Assembly: GCA_000226015.1 (NCBI GenBank)
Contig: JH152961.1
Coordinates: 4,041 to 39,300, forward strand
Reading direction: 5' to 3'
DNA from: Mnemiopsis leidyi
Lineage: Eukaryota > Ctenophora > Tentaculata > Lobata > Bolinopsidae
Length of the DNA stretch: 35,260 nt
The position numbers and the translations under genes are program-made. Shown in pieces: positions 23,801-30,022 of this stretch (its first letter is position 1; each line of letters opens with the position of its first letter). The notes beneath the pieces were generated by a model. It saw only the letters and a list, made by a program, of their open reading frames with translations, made no database searches and was not told the origin of the DNA.

Positions 23801-25633
23801 ACATGGAGTCCTCTGAAGAGGGTTCCAGGAAGATGGTGGCAGCCTGCCTGGGTAAGCTCATGTTGATAGATCACGAGAGTCTGCTGCCCAAACTGCTGAC
23901 CTTCACGACCTCTCCTAGCGCGCACACCCGCAGTACTGTCGTCACTGCTATCAAGTACACGGTCAAGGAGGAACCCCAGAGTATCGATGTGATGTTGAGA
24001 CAGTATATCGGACAGTTCCTCAAGCTACTGAAAGATCAGGATTTGCACGTGCGGAGAATGGCGTTAGTTACTCTAAACTCGACTGCGCACAACAAACCTG
24101 CTTTAATCAGGTAAGTTAAGCAGTAGTTGAGATGGCTTAATTCGAAACTTTGATAACAAACAGGACGATAAAGTTTGTGATAATCATATTTTTGTTGCAA
24201 CGAGTGGGAATCCGAAGTTAGTTTTACTTAGTTAGACGTTGACTAACTTCGGAATCTCACTTGTTGCAACAACAATATGATGATCAGAACCTTCATCGTC
24301 CATTTTCAACTTCTCGATCACATGATCTTGTTGTTAGCCTGGTGACGGTGTTGTAGCTCGAGTGTTAAATGAACAACGTGAAATTCTATCCGACAAAATC
24401 CCCGGCCTTGATAAGTAATTCTAAATAAATTTCAGAGAGCACATGGAGGACATACTCCCAGACCTGTATGCGGAAACGACAATAAAGCTTAAGAGAGAAG
24501 TTGAGATGGGTCCCTTCAAATACCCCGTAGATGACGCTCTGGACAACAGGAAAGCAGCGTTCGAGTGTATGTACACGGTACTTCAGAGTTGTATTGACCG
24601 AGTCAATATCTTCCAGTTCCTGGATCACATCGAGATAGGCTTGAAAGATGTTCCGGATATCAAGATGTTGACGTATCTTATGGTACTTCGACTTGTTCAT
24701 ATAAATCCCAATGCTATAATGCTGAGTGAGTTCAGTTATAAAATTGTTTAGTGAATTTTTAGACTTAAACATGTCCACATTTTCCAACCTTTTTTGGAAA
24801 AAAAGGTTTGAAGTCCGAATGTACATTGCATTAATGCTTACTTACAATCAAACTGTACTTTATACGATACACTACAACACAATTTACATAGTAAATAATT
24901 TACATAAATAATTTACATAGTAAATAACTGTGAAATCCTCATTCTCAGAGTTAGAGAGTATTCTGGAGCCGTTGCGGGAAACGTTCCAGTCGAAGTTGAA
25001 GGACATCTGCCCTATTGGACAAGAAGTAGAGAAAGTTCAGGAACTGAAACGGAGTGCTATGCGGGCTGTTGTTGCTCTGAGCAAGATTCCCGATATAGGT
25101 TATTCTTCTCGAAAAAACCTTTTTTATACTTTTAGACTGTGAAGAAATAACTTTATCTGAATGAAAATAGGTGATCTGTGTGTAAGTAAAATAGCTTACT
25201 AATTACAATTTTCAAAAGATTGCTTCTGAACCTTAAGTAGTTAATATAAATTATTGTAGGTATTATTGTTGATATTTTTGATTATATACTACAGGATCGT
25301 ATTCTGAATTCAACTTCCTTCAGAAAAACACCCAGTTTTTATCGACTTCATGAAAAAGTTGAGGGCTAACAAAGAAACTGACCTTCTGTTGGAGCAGGTT
25401 TGGAAAAATTTCTTTCTTAAAATTTTTTGATTAAATTCGGCTAACTTTAAACTTTGTTTACATCTTATTTAGGTTAGTTCACATATCAAAATTAAACCTT
25501 TTCCTTATTCATTGCTTTATTTCGTAGAAATATTAGCTTACTAACCAGTTTTCTCATTTAAAACATTCCTTCCTAGGAACTCCAAGCAAATCAAGCGTCT
25601 TACGATGACATGGTTTTCTCTGTAGAACACTGA
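4311..25633 (+). CDS. CAND1: CAND1, cullin-associated NEDD8-dissociated protein 1 (complete, 27 coding exons)
   Basis: CAND1 wraps unneddylated cullin-RBX1 and acts as the exchange factor that swaps substrate receptors (such as Skp1/F-box modules) on cullin-RING ubiquitin ligases. I joined 27 exons with GT-AG borders and matching phases. They total 3,699 bases, giving 1,232 residues plus TGA, close to the roughly 1,230 residues of vertebrate CAND1. Residues follow the vertebrate protein from end to end: the N-terminal [12 protein letters not shown] helix, the acidic insert at about 311-332, [48 protein letters not shown], and the C-terminal TIP120 region (about 1043-1215) with REVEMGPFK and LKRSAMRAV. 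The protein is a HEAT-repeat solenoid. Oddities are an 8 kb intron 17 holding three genes, a donor array in intron 16 and an acceptor array before exon 19. Exon coordinates are in the three block entries. The start ATG is followed by [13 protein letters not shown], as in the family. Confidence 0.98.
5066..5961 (+). other. CAND1 intron 3
   Basis: Donor GTCAGT at 5066, acceptor CTACTACCAG ending at 5961. It contains an imperfect direct duplication of about 45 bases (near 5420-5446 and 5465-5492, sharing TTGTAACTAGAT-like words). No gene or further structure is seen. Confidence 0.85.
6069..7441 (+). other. CAND1 intron 4
   Basis: Donor GTTAGT at 6069, acceptor GGCCCAG ending at 7441. A CpG-rich patch at about 6115-6300 interrupts the AT-rich background and may be another insertion. 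A short tandem duplication built on CTATTGAGCTG lies at about 7199-7240. Frames of roughly 80-100 codons near 6680-7000 show no family signal and no coding features, so I call no gene. Confidence 0.75.
9016..13072 (+). CDS. CAND1: CAND1 exons 10-17 (central HEAT repeats)
   Basis: Exons: 9016-9194, 9348-9533, 9674-9821, 9999-10171, 10295-10426, 11172-11205, 11834-11933, 12930-13072. Phases run 2,2,0,2,2,0,1,0. Exon 15 is a 34-base exon ([12 protein letters not shown]) joined to [13 protein letters not shown] in exon 16. Exon 17 gives [17 protein letters not shown]. The exon 16 donor GTAAGTAC at 11934 is the first of six identical donors. The exon 17 donor GTTTGT at 13073 opens the giant intron. 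The join of exon 17 (ETMPQSMDK) to exon 18 (IPDGVL) aligns with the vertebrate protein without a gap, so no exon is missing in the 8 kb between them. Confidence 0.95.
10427..11833 (+). other. CAND1 introns 14 and 15, around the 34-base exon 15
   Basis: Intron 14 (10427-11171) has a CpG-containing patch at about 10500-10640. Intron 15 (11206-11833) is plain AT-rich sequence. Apart from exon 15 at 11172-11205, I see no gene or element. Confidence 0.75.
11916..12078 (+). repeat. Tandem array of exon 16 end plus 5' splice site
   Basis: A unit of 28 bases (one copy 24) contains the last bases of exon 16 (ATTCTTATCAAATATT) followed by the donor GTAAGTACA. Donors lie at 11934, 11962, 11986, 12014, 12042 and 12070. 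Only the first keeps CAND1 open: reading past it meets TAA at 11954-11956. The first extra copy carries TTATTAAAT where the other copies have TTATCAAAT. Confidence 0.95.
12079..12929 (+). other. Rest of CAND1 intron 16, with promoter-like motifs
   Basis: The stretch 12220-12370 holds GATTGGTTAATC (an inverted CCAAT-like box) about 65 bases before CATATATATAAAG (TATA-like). It is bracketed by a short inverted pair, GTTTGCGGAGGA near 12220 and TCCTCCACAAAC near 12335. No gene follows. The acceptor of exon 17 is GACTTTCAG ending at 12929. Confidence 0.5.
13073..15080 (+). other. CAND1 intron 17, part before the nested genes
   Basis: It begins with a degenerate TG-rich tract of about 190 bases (TGTCTGTTTG-like words, 13073-13260), followed by unremarkable sequence with several CpG-bearing patches. 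The last 20 bases before the next gene (TTTCATCCCTCACAG) look like a splice acceptor. An acceptor-and-donor-like pair near 13740-13815 does not fit CAND1. No gene is supported. Confidence 0.65.
15081..16523 (+). CDS. Secreted Ig-like / PT-rich / von Willebrand factor D-like protein (nested in CAND1 intron 17)
   Basis: Single open frame of 480 residues. I start it at the ATG at 15081 because it opens a signal peptide ([15 protein letters not shown]). The frame extends a little upstream without another ATG, so a 5' exon is possible. Residues about 20-120 are Ig-like: Cys37 pairs with Cys93 in the EGVYTC context, the usual D-x-G-x-Y-x-C form. Residues about 124-190 are a proline/threonine linker with repeats around [11 protein letters not shown], probably O-glycosylated. 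From Cys199, [20 protein letters not shown] with a following CTHVLA is typical of a VWD domain, which reaches about residue 365 ([13 protein letters not shown] in place of the usual CGLCGNFNG). A C8-like cysteine-rich tail follows. An extracellular adhesive, mucus or immune-type role is inferred. ATTAAA at 16553-16558 may be the poly(A) signal. Confidence 0.85.
   Translation: MIRLVVVMLFAMQLHAELINFTPFMEVYPGDNFELVCQSDEGVVGRIVMNEDLDEAELLTESFRYAKGRTEPFLLSQKYTNANKKEHEGVYTCIVFHGSRDGTLINPSYSTAESLVIVLDNASTPSPTMPVNPPTPTPTESVNPPTPSRTMPVNPPNPSPTMPVNPSTPTPTMPVNPPTPTPTEPEGPGEVSMGASHVCSIFPGGVIESFDGLGSTYDLACTHVLAAHMVTGADDLIPYPWFIYGTFDVHEGNIALMSMTFFVGKSAFEFQRGWLVSLEGGKKFPVKENQNPVTIPNTPCYVMFQDKHLQLRCGFFEAYYDGIMSGHVRLISMRSSEQFEKRNGNIGLCWDAQSGWRKNWQVGRTYGDCQVSLADKTCKTLKPNCAQYARDAPFSAQGLGAWAQCKSGPVQSCGELNCGDNKASGVQECALQQASRIMCSLKHSTPLSGVDSKCPGDACAWKKDVLSRGCPQDTPPFRCP
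16553..16558 (+). terminator. Candidate poly(A) signal ATTAAA of the Ig/VWD gene
   Basis: ATTAAA lies 30 bases after the stop at 16523. It is a common variant signal, but chance occurrence is likely in AT-rich DNA. Confidence 0.35.
17250..17810 (-). mobile_element. Possible decayed tail of a GIY-YIG (Penelope-like) retroelement
   Basis: Read leftward, 17808-17479 is open for about 109 codons and contains [14 protein letters not shown], then a Glu/Lys-rich stretch and [10 protein letters not shown] recognise this pattern (a basic segment, then E-x-F-x-I, then PxGLN) as the C-terminal end of GIY-YIG retroelement proteins. It lacks the reverse transcriptase and an ATG. Beyond its stop, the same strand carries GCTGAGGATGAGG and CGTTTCATTG near 17270-17335, resembling the 3' tails of such elements as I recall them. 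It would be a 5'-truncated insertion opposite to CAND1. Confidence 0.4.
18033..18305 (+). CDS. Secreted single-domain Kazal-type serine protease inhibitor (nested in CAND1 intron 17)
   Basis: Ninety residues. The ATG at 18033 is preferred over in-frame upstream ATGs because it opens a strong signal peptide ([18 protein letters not shown]). After a short proline-rich spacer the mature part is one Kazal domain. Its six cysteines are Cys40, 44, 52, 63, 70 and 84, with the diagnostic DPVC and GETYSNRC. The C-x6-C and C-x13-C spacings fit the non-classical (agrin/follistatin-like) Kazal form. By homology with ovomucoid domain 3 the P1 residue, two after the second cysteine, is Ala46, which would suit elastase-like proteases; this is inference. 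A short acidic tail follows. ATTAAA at 18588-18593 may end the transcript. The gene is intronless within this frame and lies on the same strand as CAND1. Confidence 0.85.
   Translation: MTRFSSTLLLLLLISPLLARPTLEKDPLVPVPWPGKIRSCDYYCMALWDPVCTQLGETYSNRCFMSLASCWDGLERHVVHKGRCGENEDM
18306..19051. other. Spacer between the convergent Kazal and SLC35G-like genes
   Basis: A CTTCCTCC/TCCTC-rich pyrimidine tract occupies about 18308-18375. The rest is AT-rich. Candidate poly(A) signals are ATTAAA at 18588-18593 (+) and ATTAAA on the minus strand at 18958-18953. I see nothing else. Confidence 0.6.
18953..18958 (-). terminator. Candidate poly(A) signal ATTAAA of the SLC35G-like gene
   Basis: Minus-strand ATTAAA about 95 bases beyond the stop at 19052. 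The position is plausible; the evidence is weak because the surroundings are AT-rich. Confidence 0.35.
19052..20146 (-). CDS. SLC35G-like EamA/DMT-superfamily membrane protein (nested, antisense to CAND1)
   Basis: A 364-residue protein from the ATG at 20146. The frame continues 15 codons upstream without an ATG, and CACATTCAG immediately precedes this ATG. A hydrophilic N-terminus of about 68 residues is followed by about ten hydrophobic segments forming two EamA halves (about 70-205 and 220-358). The first half ends with the family-typical [18 protein letters not shown] then LKEKYT; the second has [10 protein letters not shown] and [14 protein letters not shown]. Length and pattern match SLC35G1-type proteins of the drug/metabolite transporter superfamily. 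Human SLC35G1 is reported as a STIM1 partner in calcium handling; whether that applies here is unknown. No intron interrupts the frame. It is transcribed against CAND1 from inside its intron 17. Confidence 0.88.
   Translation of the reverse strand: MTKQPQESMEIATVDTVIMNPNILPDPLPGQVAIVTNESDKPEGKDKTENDTKTKPSQNEDEIKSVARKLFGIFLIFLCSIQATTQGAIVKYIDVVPTGQIVMTISFHAICFLAVIAGHYNISLIRFPYKKFIFMRCVIGGLSYVARNWSYRNLPFGDANALLFTIPFFSGIIARFYLKEKYTLIHVLSTICGLAGIVLVAKPSFLFPSSGSYKEEWHVAVPLIAAAAMGWAYVCVRKAGTAVSPVVVSFYLLVFQFLGGLSYQTVTGTQYVSPSCYEERGLLLFCSVLAVCMYACLNKGLAIEKSATGSLVRNCDTVLAYLVQIFVFRAEVDVLSLVGAGLIVVGTVFITLGTAFDWTCGVEF
20147..21074 (+). other. CAND1 intron 17, part after the nested genes
   Basis: Should hold the promoter of the minus-strand SLC35G-like gene, but no clear core promoter is visible. 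The acceptor of exon 18 is CCCCCACCAG ending at 21074. Otherwise AT-rich with nothing recognised. Confidence 0.6.
21075..25633 (+). CDS. CAND1: CAND1 exons 18-27 (C-terminal HEAT repeats and TIP120 domain)
   Basis: Exons: 21075-21192, 21725-21886, 22079-22187, 22328-22422, 22756-22907, 23764-24110, 24436-24725, 24949-25098, 25324-25397, 25577-25633 (TGA 25631-25633). Phases run 1,1,2,1,0,2,1,1,0 to the stop. The exon 18 donor GTTTGT is weak but gives an exact join to [16 protein letters not shown] in exon 19. Exon 19 can begin at the last of many tandem acceptors. Exon 23 is the largest and has [15 protein letters not shown] and [16 protein letters not shown]. Exons 24-26 form the TIP120 region, with [18 protein letters not shown]. 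In the known structure the C-terminal repeats mask the adaptor-binding site at the cullin N-terminus. Introns 22 and 23 carry a minisatellite and a foldback repeat. Confidence 0.95.
21243..21761 (+). repeat. Tandem array of 3' splice site plus exon 19 start
   Basis: The unit is 49 bases (one copy 50): 12 intron bases (GCTACTTTCCAG) followed by the first 37 bases of exon 19 (beginning GGTTAACGTTTGTAGAG). Exon-like starts lie at 21255, 21304, 21353, 21402, 21451, 21500 (cut by the gap), 21528, 21578, 21627, 21676 and 21725. Only the last continues into coding sequence (CCTGTCTACAACC). By my frame reading, acceptors upstream of it lead to stops: from 21676 a TAA falls inside exon 19, and from earlier copies GGT TAA is reached within two units. 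Confidence 0.95.
21507..21516. other. Assembly gap of ten Ns inside the acceptor array
   Basis: Ten N bases interrupt a 49-base repeat copy right after GGTTAAC. A round-number gap inside a tandem array suggests the true copy number is unknown and probably larger. Confidence 0.95.
22423..22755 (+). other. CAND1 intron 21
   Basis: Donor GTACTG at 22423, acceptor TCTCCTAAG ending at 22755. A small tandem stretch around GTTTTACTGGAT repeats near 22660-22712. Nothing else is seen. Confidence 0.8.
23025..23750. repeat. 11-base minisatellite in CAND1 intron 22
   Basis: About 65 tandem copies of an 11-base unit fill most of the intron (22908-23763). Two unit classes alternate irregularly: AAAACCTAGTT and AAAACTGAGTT (with CTGTG, CTTAG and CCAGT variants). 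Each unit carries an A3-A4 run, so A-tracts recur close to one per helical turn. It stops about 13 bases before the exon 23 start, leaving TTCCCAACAG as acceptor. Confidence 0.95.
24140..24330. repeat. Foldback (MITE-like) element in CAND1 intron 23
   Basis: Arms at about 24179-24223 and 24241-24286 are inverted copies sharing TTGTTGCAAC, TCCGAAGTTAGT and ATCATAT. Weaker complementarity extends outward through GACGAT words to about 24140 and 24330. The spacer is under 20 bases. It has no coding frame, so it is a non-autonomous element or a hairpin inside a 325-base intron. Confidence 0.75.
24881..24929. repeat. Short tandem repeat in CAND1 intron 24
   Basis: Three tandem copies of AATTTACATA, separated by GTAAAT or AATA, lie just before the exon 25 acceptor (ATTCTCAG). 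Confidence 0.7.
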
Positions 25634-26329
25634 AAGTACAGGCTCGTGTTCGTAATCTCGATATTCTCACTTTCTGGAGCTGTCTCGACTAGACTGTTGA
25701 CATTTGAGTGTGTAAAAATGCCTCACCTAAATCGACTTACGCCACTCGGGCATGCGGAGAACCACGTTTGATCGATAGGAAGTTTATGTGCAAGTTTGAT
25801 GAGTTGAAGTACTAGATGAGAATTCATGGTATTTTAGGCGGTTTTAAATGTTTTGAAATTGTGTCAAGTCCATAGTTTAAGTATTAATAATGCTGAACAC
25901 TTCCGAATAGATTGAATTCTATCAAGAATGAGTTTCAATATTGAATTCTTTAATGGTTTATAGTGCCCTAGTCTAAATGGGTTCAATTTTGTTTCCAAGT
26001 AAGGATTTTCCATGCTTTGACATGAGGTTCATTCATTCCATTCTGGATTTTCATTCAAGTGTGGTCCAAATCTCAAAATTTTGTGACAATCAGTCTATCA
26101 AAACTTTGTGAATATATAGTTTTAAATTCAATAGAAAATATCACAATATACACTTCCAGTTAAATATTATAATAAGTTGAAAATGGATTTTCTATATTTT
26201 GTGTTTTGGACCACCTTTAAGCTCATATTTAAGTCGTGTACTGAACTTTGAATTTGTCAATTTTGAATCAAATTTGTTTCTATCATGCAATATTTTTGAA
26301 AATCTAGACTATCAATTTGTTGTAATAGT
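25634..26329 (+). other. 3' flank and likely 3' UTR of CAND1
   Basis: AT-rich sequence after the TGA. I find no canonical AATAAA; AATATA near 26110 is a weak candidate. No other gene is supported. Confidence 0.55.
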
Positions 26330-27680
26330 AACGGCAACGCAAGCGCGAAATTAGCACAAACGCGCGACGTTTTAGACGGTTGCGGTTCATTTTTCGCGCG
26401 CGATGGCTGCCGCTTTGCGGCAGCAGGTCAGTCAGCGTCTGACAATTTTGCGCTAAGCTTGCAGCTGCAGCACGGGAATATACGTGTTTCAGTGCAGTTT
26501 AGCAAGGCTCTGGTTAGAGCATTGCTAACAGCTAAGCTAATTCATAGCCCTGTGCCTCGCGCCCTATCGATTGACGAGATGATATCCGTCTAACGCTCTA
26601 ACGAGGAGAGCAGAAAACTGCGAGCCGCGCGCGGGTCGGGTAACATCTCGACAACCTATCGAGAGCTTTTGCGTCGCATGGCACGTCCTAATTAAAATTT
26701 CACCTAACCAGGTGCTTACGTGCGCGGCTGCTTTGCTAAGCCAACATAGCCGGAGCCCTGTGGCTCGCGCTGGGACGCTTTTACGTCGCGCGTCCGTCCT
26801 AATTTCGCGCGTCCGTCCTAATGCCTAATTTCGCGCTAACAGCTAAGCTCGCACAGGGATATACGTGATTTGTACAGCAGCGCGCACCCTTCGAATGAGG
26901 GTCGGACAAAGTCAGACAATACGTGATTAGCAAGCGCGGTTGTCGCGGTGATACCCGACTCACGCAGCTAAATGTTGCTAAACGTTGCATAGCCCTGCTG
27001 CCGCGAAGCGCGCGGCCACTCTTGTCTCATAACGGGAGACAAGCTAAACGGTCGACGCGACGGATATAATCTCGTCAAGCAAGCGGCTGCTATGCAAACG
27101 CGCGAAAAGGGCTCTGGTTAGAGCTGAGCAAGATTAAAATCGCACATTGTAGGTTGATAACCAACTGTCACGGCCATCACTGATCACGCGCTTTTACGCA
27201 TTTCTGGCCTGGCCTTGCGAAGAAATTTTAGACGCGCATCGCCCGTTAACTGGCACAAGATTGTCGAAGTGTTACCTTGCTAACCTTAGGACGGATCACG
27301 CGCGACACGGTGAATATGTACGTTACCGGGCGTTGCGCGGCTCTCTCTAACAATTTGAATTAGCCTGAGGTCCCCAGGCAAGTTGATACTATACCCGACT
27401 CTCACAGCTCGTTAGACTGTAGACGAATATAATTTGGTCAACGCAACAACTATGTGCGTCCTAAGAGGGCGCACGTGGCACGCAGCGCGAGCCATGACAT
27501 TGACGAGATCAGATTATATCCGTCTACCGTTCAGCTTTAGTTGCGTGAGTCGGGTATCAGTATCACCGCGACAAGAGCCACAGGGCTATGTTGGCTTCCG
27601 CTTAGCATTGTAGGTTGATAACCTACTGTCGCATTTCTGGCCTGGCACGGCGACAAGCCAGAAAAAACGTAGCAAGGTGC
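26330..27680. repeat. GC-rich mosaic repeat cluster, right copy
   Basis: CpG-rich blocks made of the same words as 1-2570. The 20-base near-palindrome occurs at 26571-26590, 27059-27078, 27422-27441 (diverged) and, with a five-base insertion, near 27500-27524. The word TTTGCTAAGCCAACATAGCC near 26740 also occurs near 2412. 26571-26655 is an inverted copy of 1971-2062. Small hairpins are present, for example GCTGCCGCTTTGCGGCAGC near 26406. Words recur in both orientations, as in a pile-up of short mobile elements. No transposase or RNA gene is recognised. Confidence 0.7.
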
Positions 27681-28403
27681 TACTGTACGGGTACCATACA
27701 GCAGTGAGTTGTTCTTCTAGTGTAGTACTCTTTCTGTTAAAAATTGACAAAGAAGATAACAATTTCTTGAAAATGATTGGATGTGAAATTGGAATTATAA
27801 ATGGGATAAATCATAAGGGTGTAGATTAGCCAATTTCTTAATTTTCAAATCAAAACTTTGTTACGTCATCTTAAAAACTATAAACATTAGACCTCATCTC
27901 ACAGTTACAGAGTAGCAAGATGAAGGTTTGCCGAAAAGAAATAAACGTTTGTGAATTGTCTTATGAAAAAAAACAACGACTTGTTAATCAAAAGTCGTCC
28001 TTTTTCGAACGACAACAACATTGCGTGGAACTTACAAATACTTAATACATAGACGACATATGGCATAATACTAATAGTTTTGATCCAAATTATAAACAAA
28101 TTCAGATAAACTATTGTTCGCTTAGAGCGACATCATCATTACAGGTATCTATACATCAACTAACTTTTCGACTATCACAACAATACAAAATCAAAATAAA
28201 AAGGTTTATATTATGTAGAACGTGTTGCTCTCTATATTCCAATATTTCCACATAAAATTAAACCGATTAATCACTTTTTTTTCATGAAGCATCATATTCA
28301 CAGTAACTAGATTAAGAGTGAACGAAAAGATCTAAATTTTACTCGACCGAAACTTCAAATTAAAAGGGCTATGTATAAATTAACCATCACCATCTAGAAC
28401 GGA

Positions 28404-28563
28404 GTACAGTGATTGGGTAGCAGCAATAAAAAGTAACGATGACCAACTTGGAACTGTTACAATTTACACATACAAAAACTTTCATTTTTACGCAGGAAAT
28501 TGTAACGGTTGGTCTGTTTAACAATGGTTGGAGTGGAAAACACTGGCTACCCGTCACCGTACC
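28404..28563. repeat. Foldback element of about 160 bases
   Basis: The outer arm GTACAGTGATTGGGTAGC at 28404 is inverted at about 28543-28563 (GGCTACCCGTCACCGTAC). An inner pair, CTGTTACAATTT and AAATTGTAACGG, lies between. There is no open frame. It is consistent with a MITE or a hairpin-forming sequence. Confidence 0.6.
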
Positions 28564-29506
28564 GGCCGATTTAGATGATCATTAAATTTACCTGGTCCCA
28601 CTGTTTAAATTAATGTTTAACATAAGGTTTCACAGTTTGCGGGTTTTTGAAAAAAGATTCAATCGTGGAACTAAAATATTGTAGTTTCCGGCTTCTAGAT
28701 ACATTGACAAAAGCTCACATGCGACAGTTTCGACTAAGGCAAGATCCGGCGCTACAAGTGACACCGACAGTATCACGTAACAGAGAGGCGGAATTCTATC
28801 CATGTTCCTGATCGGTGAGTAAAAACGTACAAAACTTTGACCCTGAATTGTGAGATATTTCCTTGGATTAGTTTCGCGAAAATGTCGAATTTAAAAAGCA
28901 TACTTTACTCGATGATATGATAACAGGCAAACTTATCTGCCACAATGACCACGAATTTCAACTACTTGACTGTGTCAGTTTAAAATGGTCAAACGGTGAA
29001 ACATGTTTGAACTCCAAAATCGCTATGGTCATTGGTCATTAAGGTTAAGTCAAATTTCACCACTAGAGAAGAAAAATGTGTAAACAAAATTTCCCTCTTA
29101 AAAGTTACCAATGACCATGAGAAAATTTCGGCGAGTCAATGGACATGGTCAATTTTGACGATGGGGCGAATTTCAGGGTGACATGGTCATTAGCATTTTA
29201 TCAACACAGAAATTAGGAACAGAGGGTGCCTAATAACCCCTTTAATTTCTAAAAGTAGACTAACCCGCCTCAAAAGAACTCAACAAGCACATCCCGAAGA
29301 GCTTTGCGACTCTCTTGGGTCTATAACAGGATCAACTGGTCGCAGAGAAGGGTTCGGAGTCTGAAAGGATCATTGTATTATTGTTTGTTTATTCTCGTAG
29401 TTGTTTGATCTTACATGAGTGAGTAGATTAAAAGAAGTGGACTATTTTTCAAGTCTTATGTAAAAGTCTAGTTTGAACCTGATAAAGGTGATTCACAAAT
29501 GTGAAA

Positions 29507-29684
29507 TGACGTCATAAATTTTTCGGAATTTTACCCCCCTCTACCCTCTGTCATCATTCGTCATAATTTGGAAAATGGAAACCTTTGGTTATCTGCTTAA
29601 TTTATTTCTAATTTCTGGTGACGTCATCACTGGCCACGCCCCTCCCTCCTCGTTCGTCGTCATCAATCGTCATCATTTGGAAAC
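29507..29684. repeat. Direct duplication carrying two CRE palindromes
   Basis: TGACGTCA occurs at 29507-29514 and 29619-29626. Each is followed by a C-rich stretch (ACCCCCCTCTACC; ACGCCCCTCCCTCC) and then TCGTCATNATTTGGAAA, so a block of about 65 bases is repeated at a 112-base interval. TGACGTCA is the CREB/ATF site. The block is about 400 bases upstream of the TQ/TP gene ATG and may be regulatory or part of a repeat. Confidence 0.6.
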
Positions 29685-30022
29685 CCCATACCCCCGTTAA
29701 CGCACCTTAACCGTTAATAAAACCTTCAAAACATACACGGACTTGGTTGTTACTTGCAGCCTGTCGGGTGACAGTGTATTTAATAGGCAACACATATGTT
29801 GTTATCAGCAACATATCAGCTAGACCTGTTGGTGATGAGCGTGATCACCATGGATCAACTTGCTAGTTGTTGACATTAAGAAAATTTTAACAAACAATGC
29901 ACCACAATGCCATAATCTGAGTTGTCGATGCACCACTCTTATTTACCAACATTTGCTCCAGTTACCTAAGTTCGTTGTACATTTCGTTATAGTTCTTTGA
30001 GGTGCACTCAAGAGATTGTTGT

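Larger units (their letters stand above)
27681..30022. other. Intergenic region before the TQ/TP-rich gene
   Basis: AT-rich with no supported gene. It contains a foldback at 28404-28563 and a duplicated CRE-containing block at 29507-29684 (separate entries). A loose family of CATGGTCATT / AATGACCATG words lies at about 28940-29200 in both orientations. The bases CATTTCGTTATAG, ending in AG at 29991-29992, may be a splice acceptor 30 bases before the next ATG. Confidence 0.55.
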
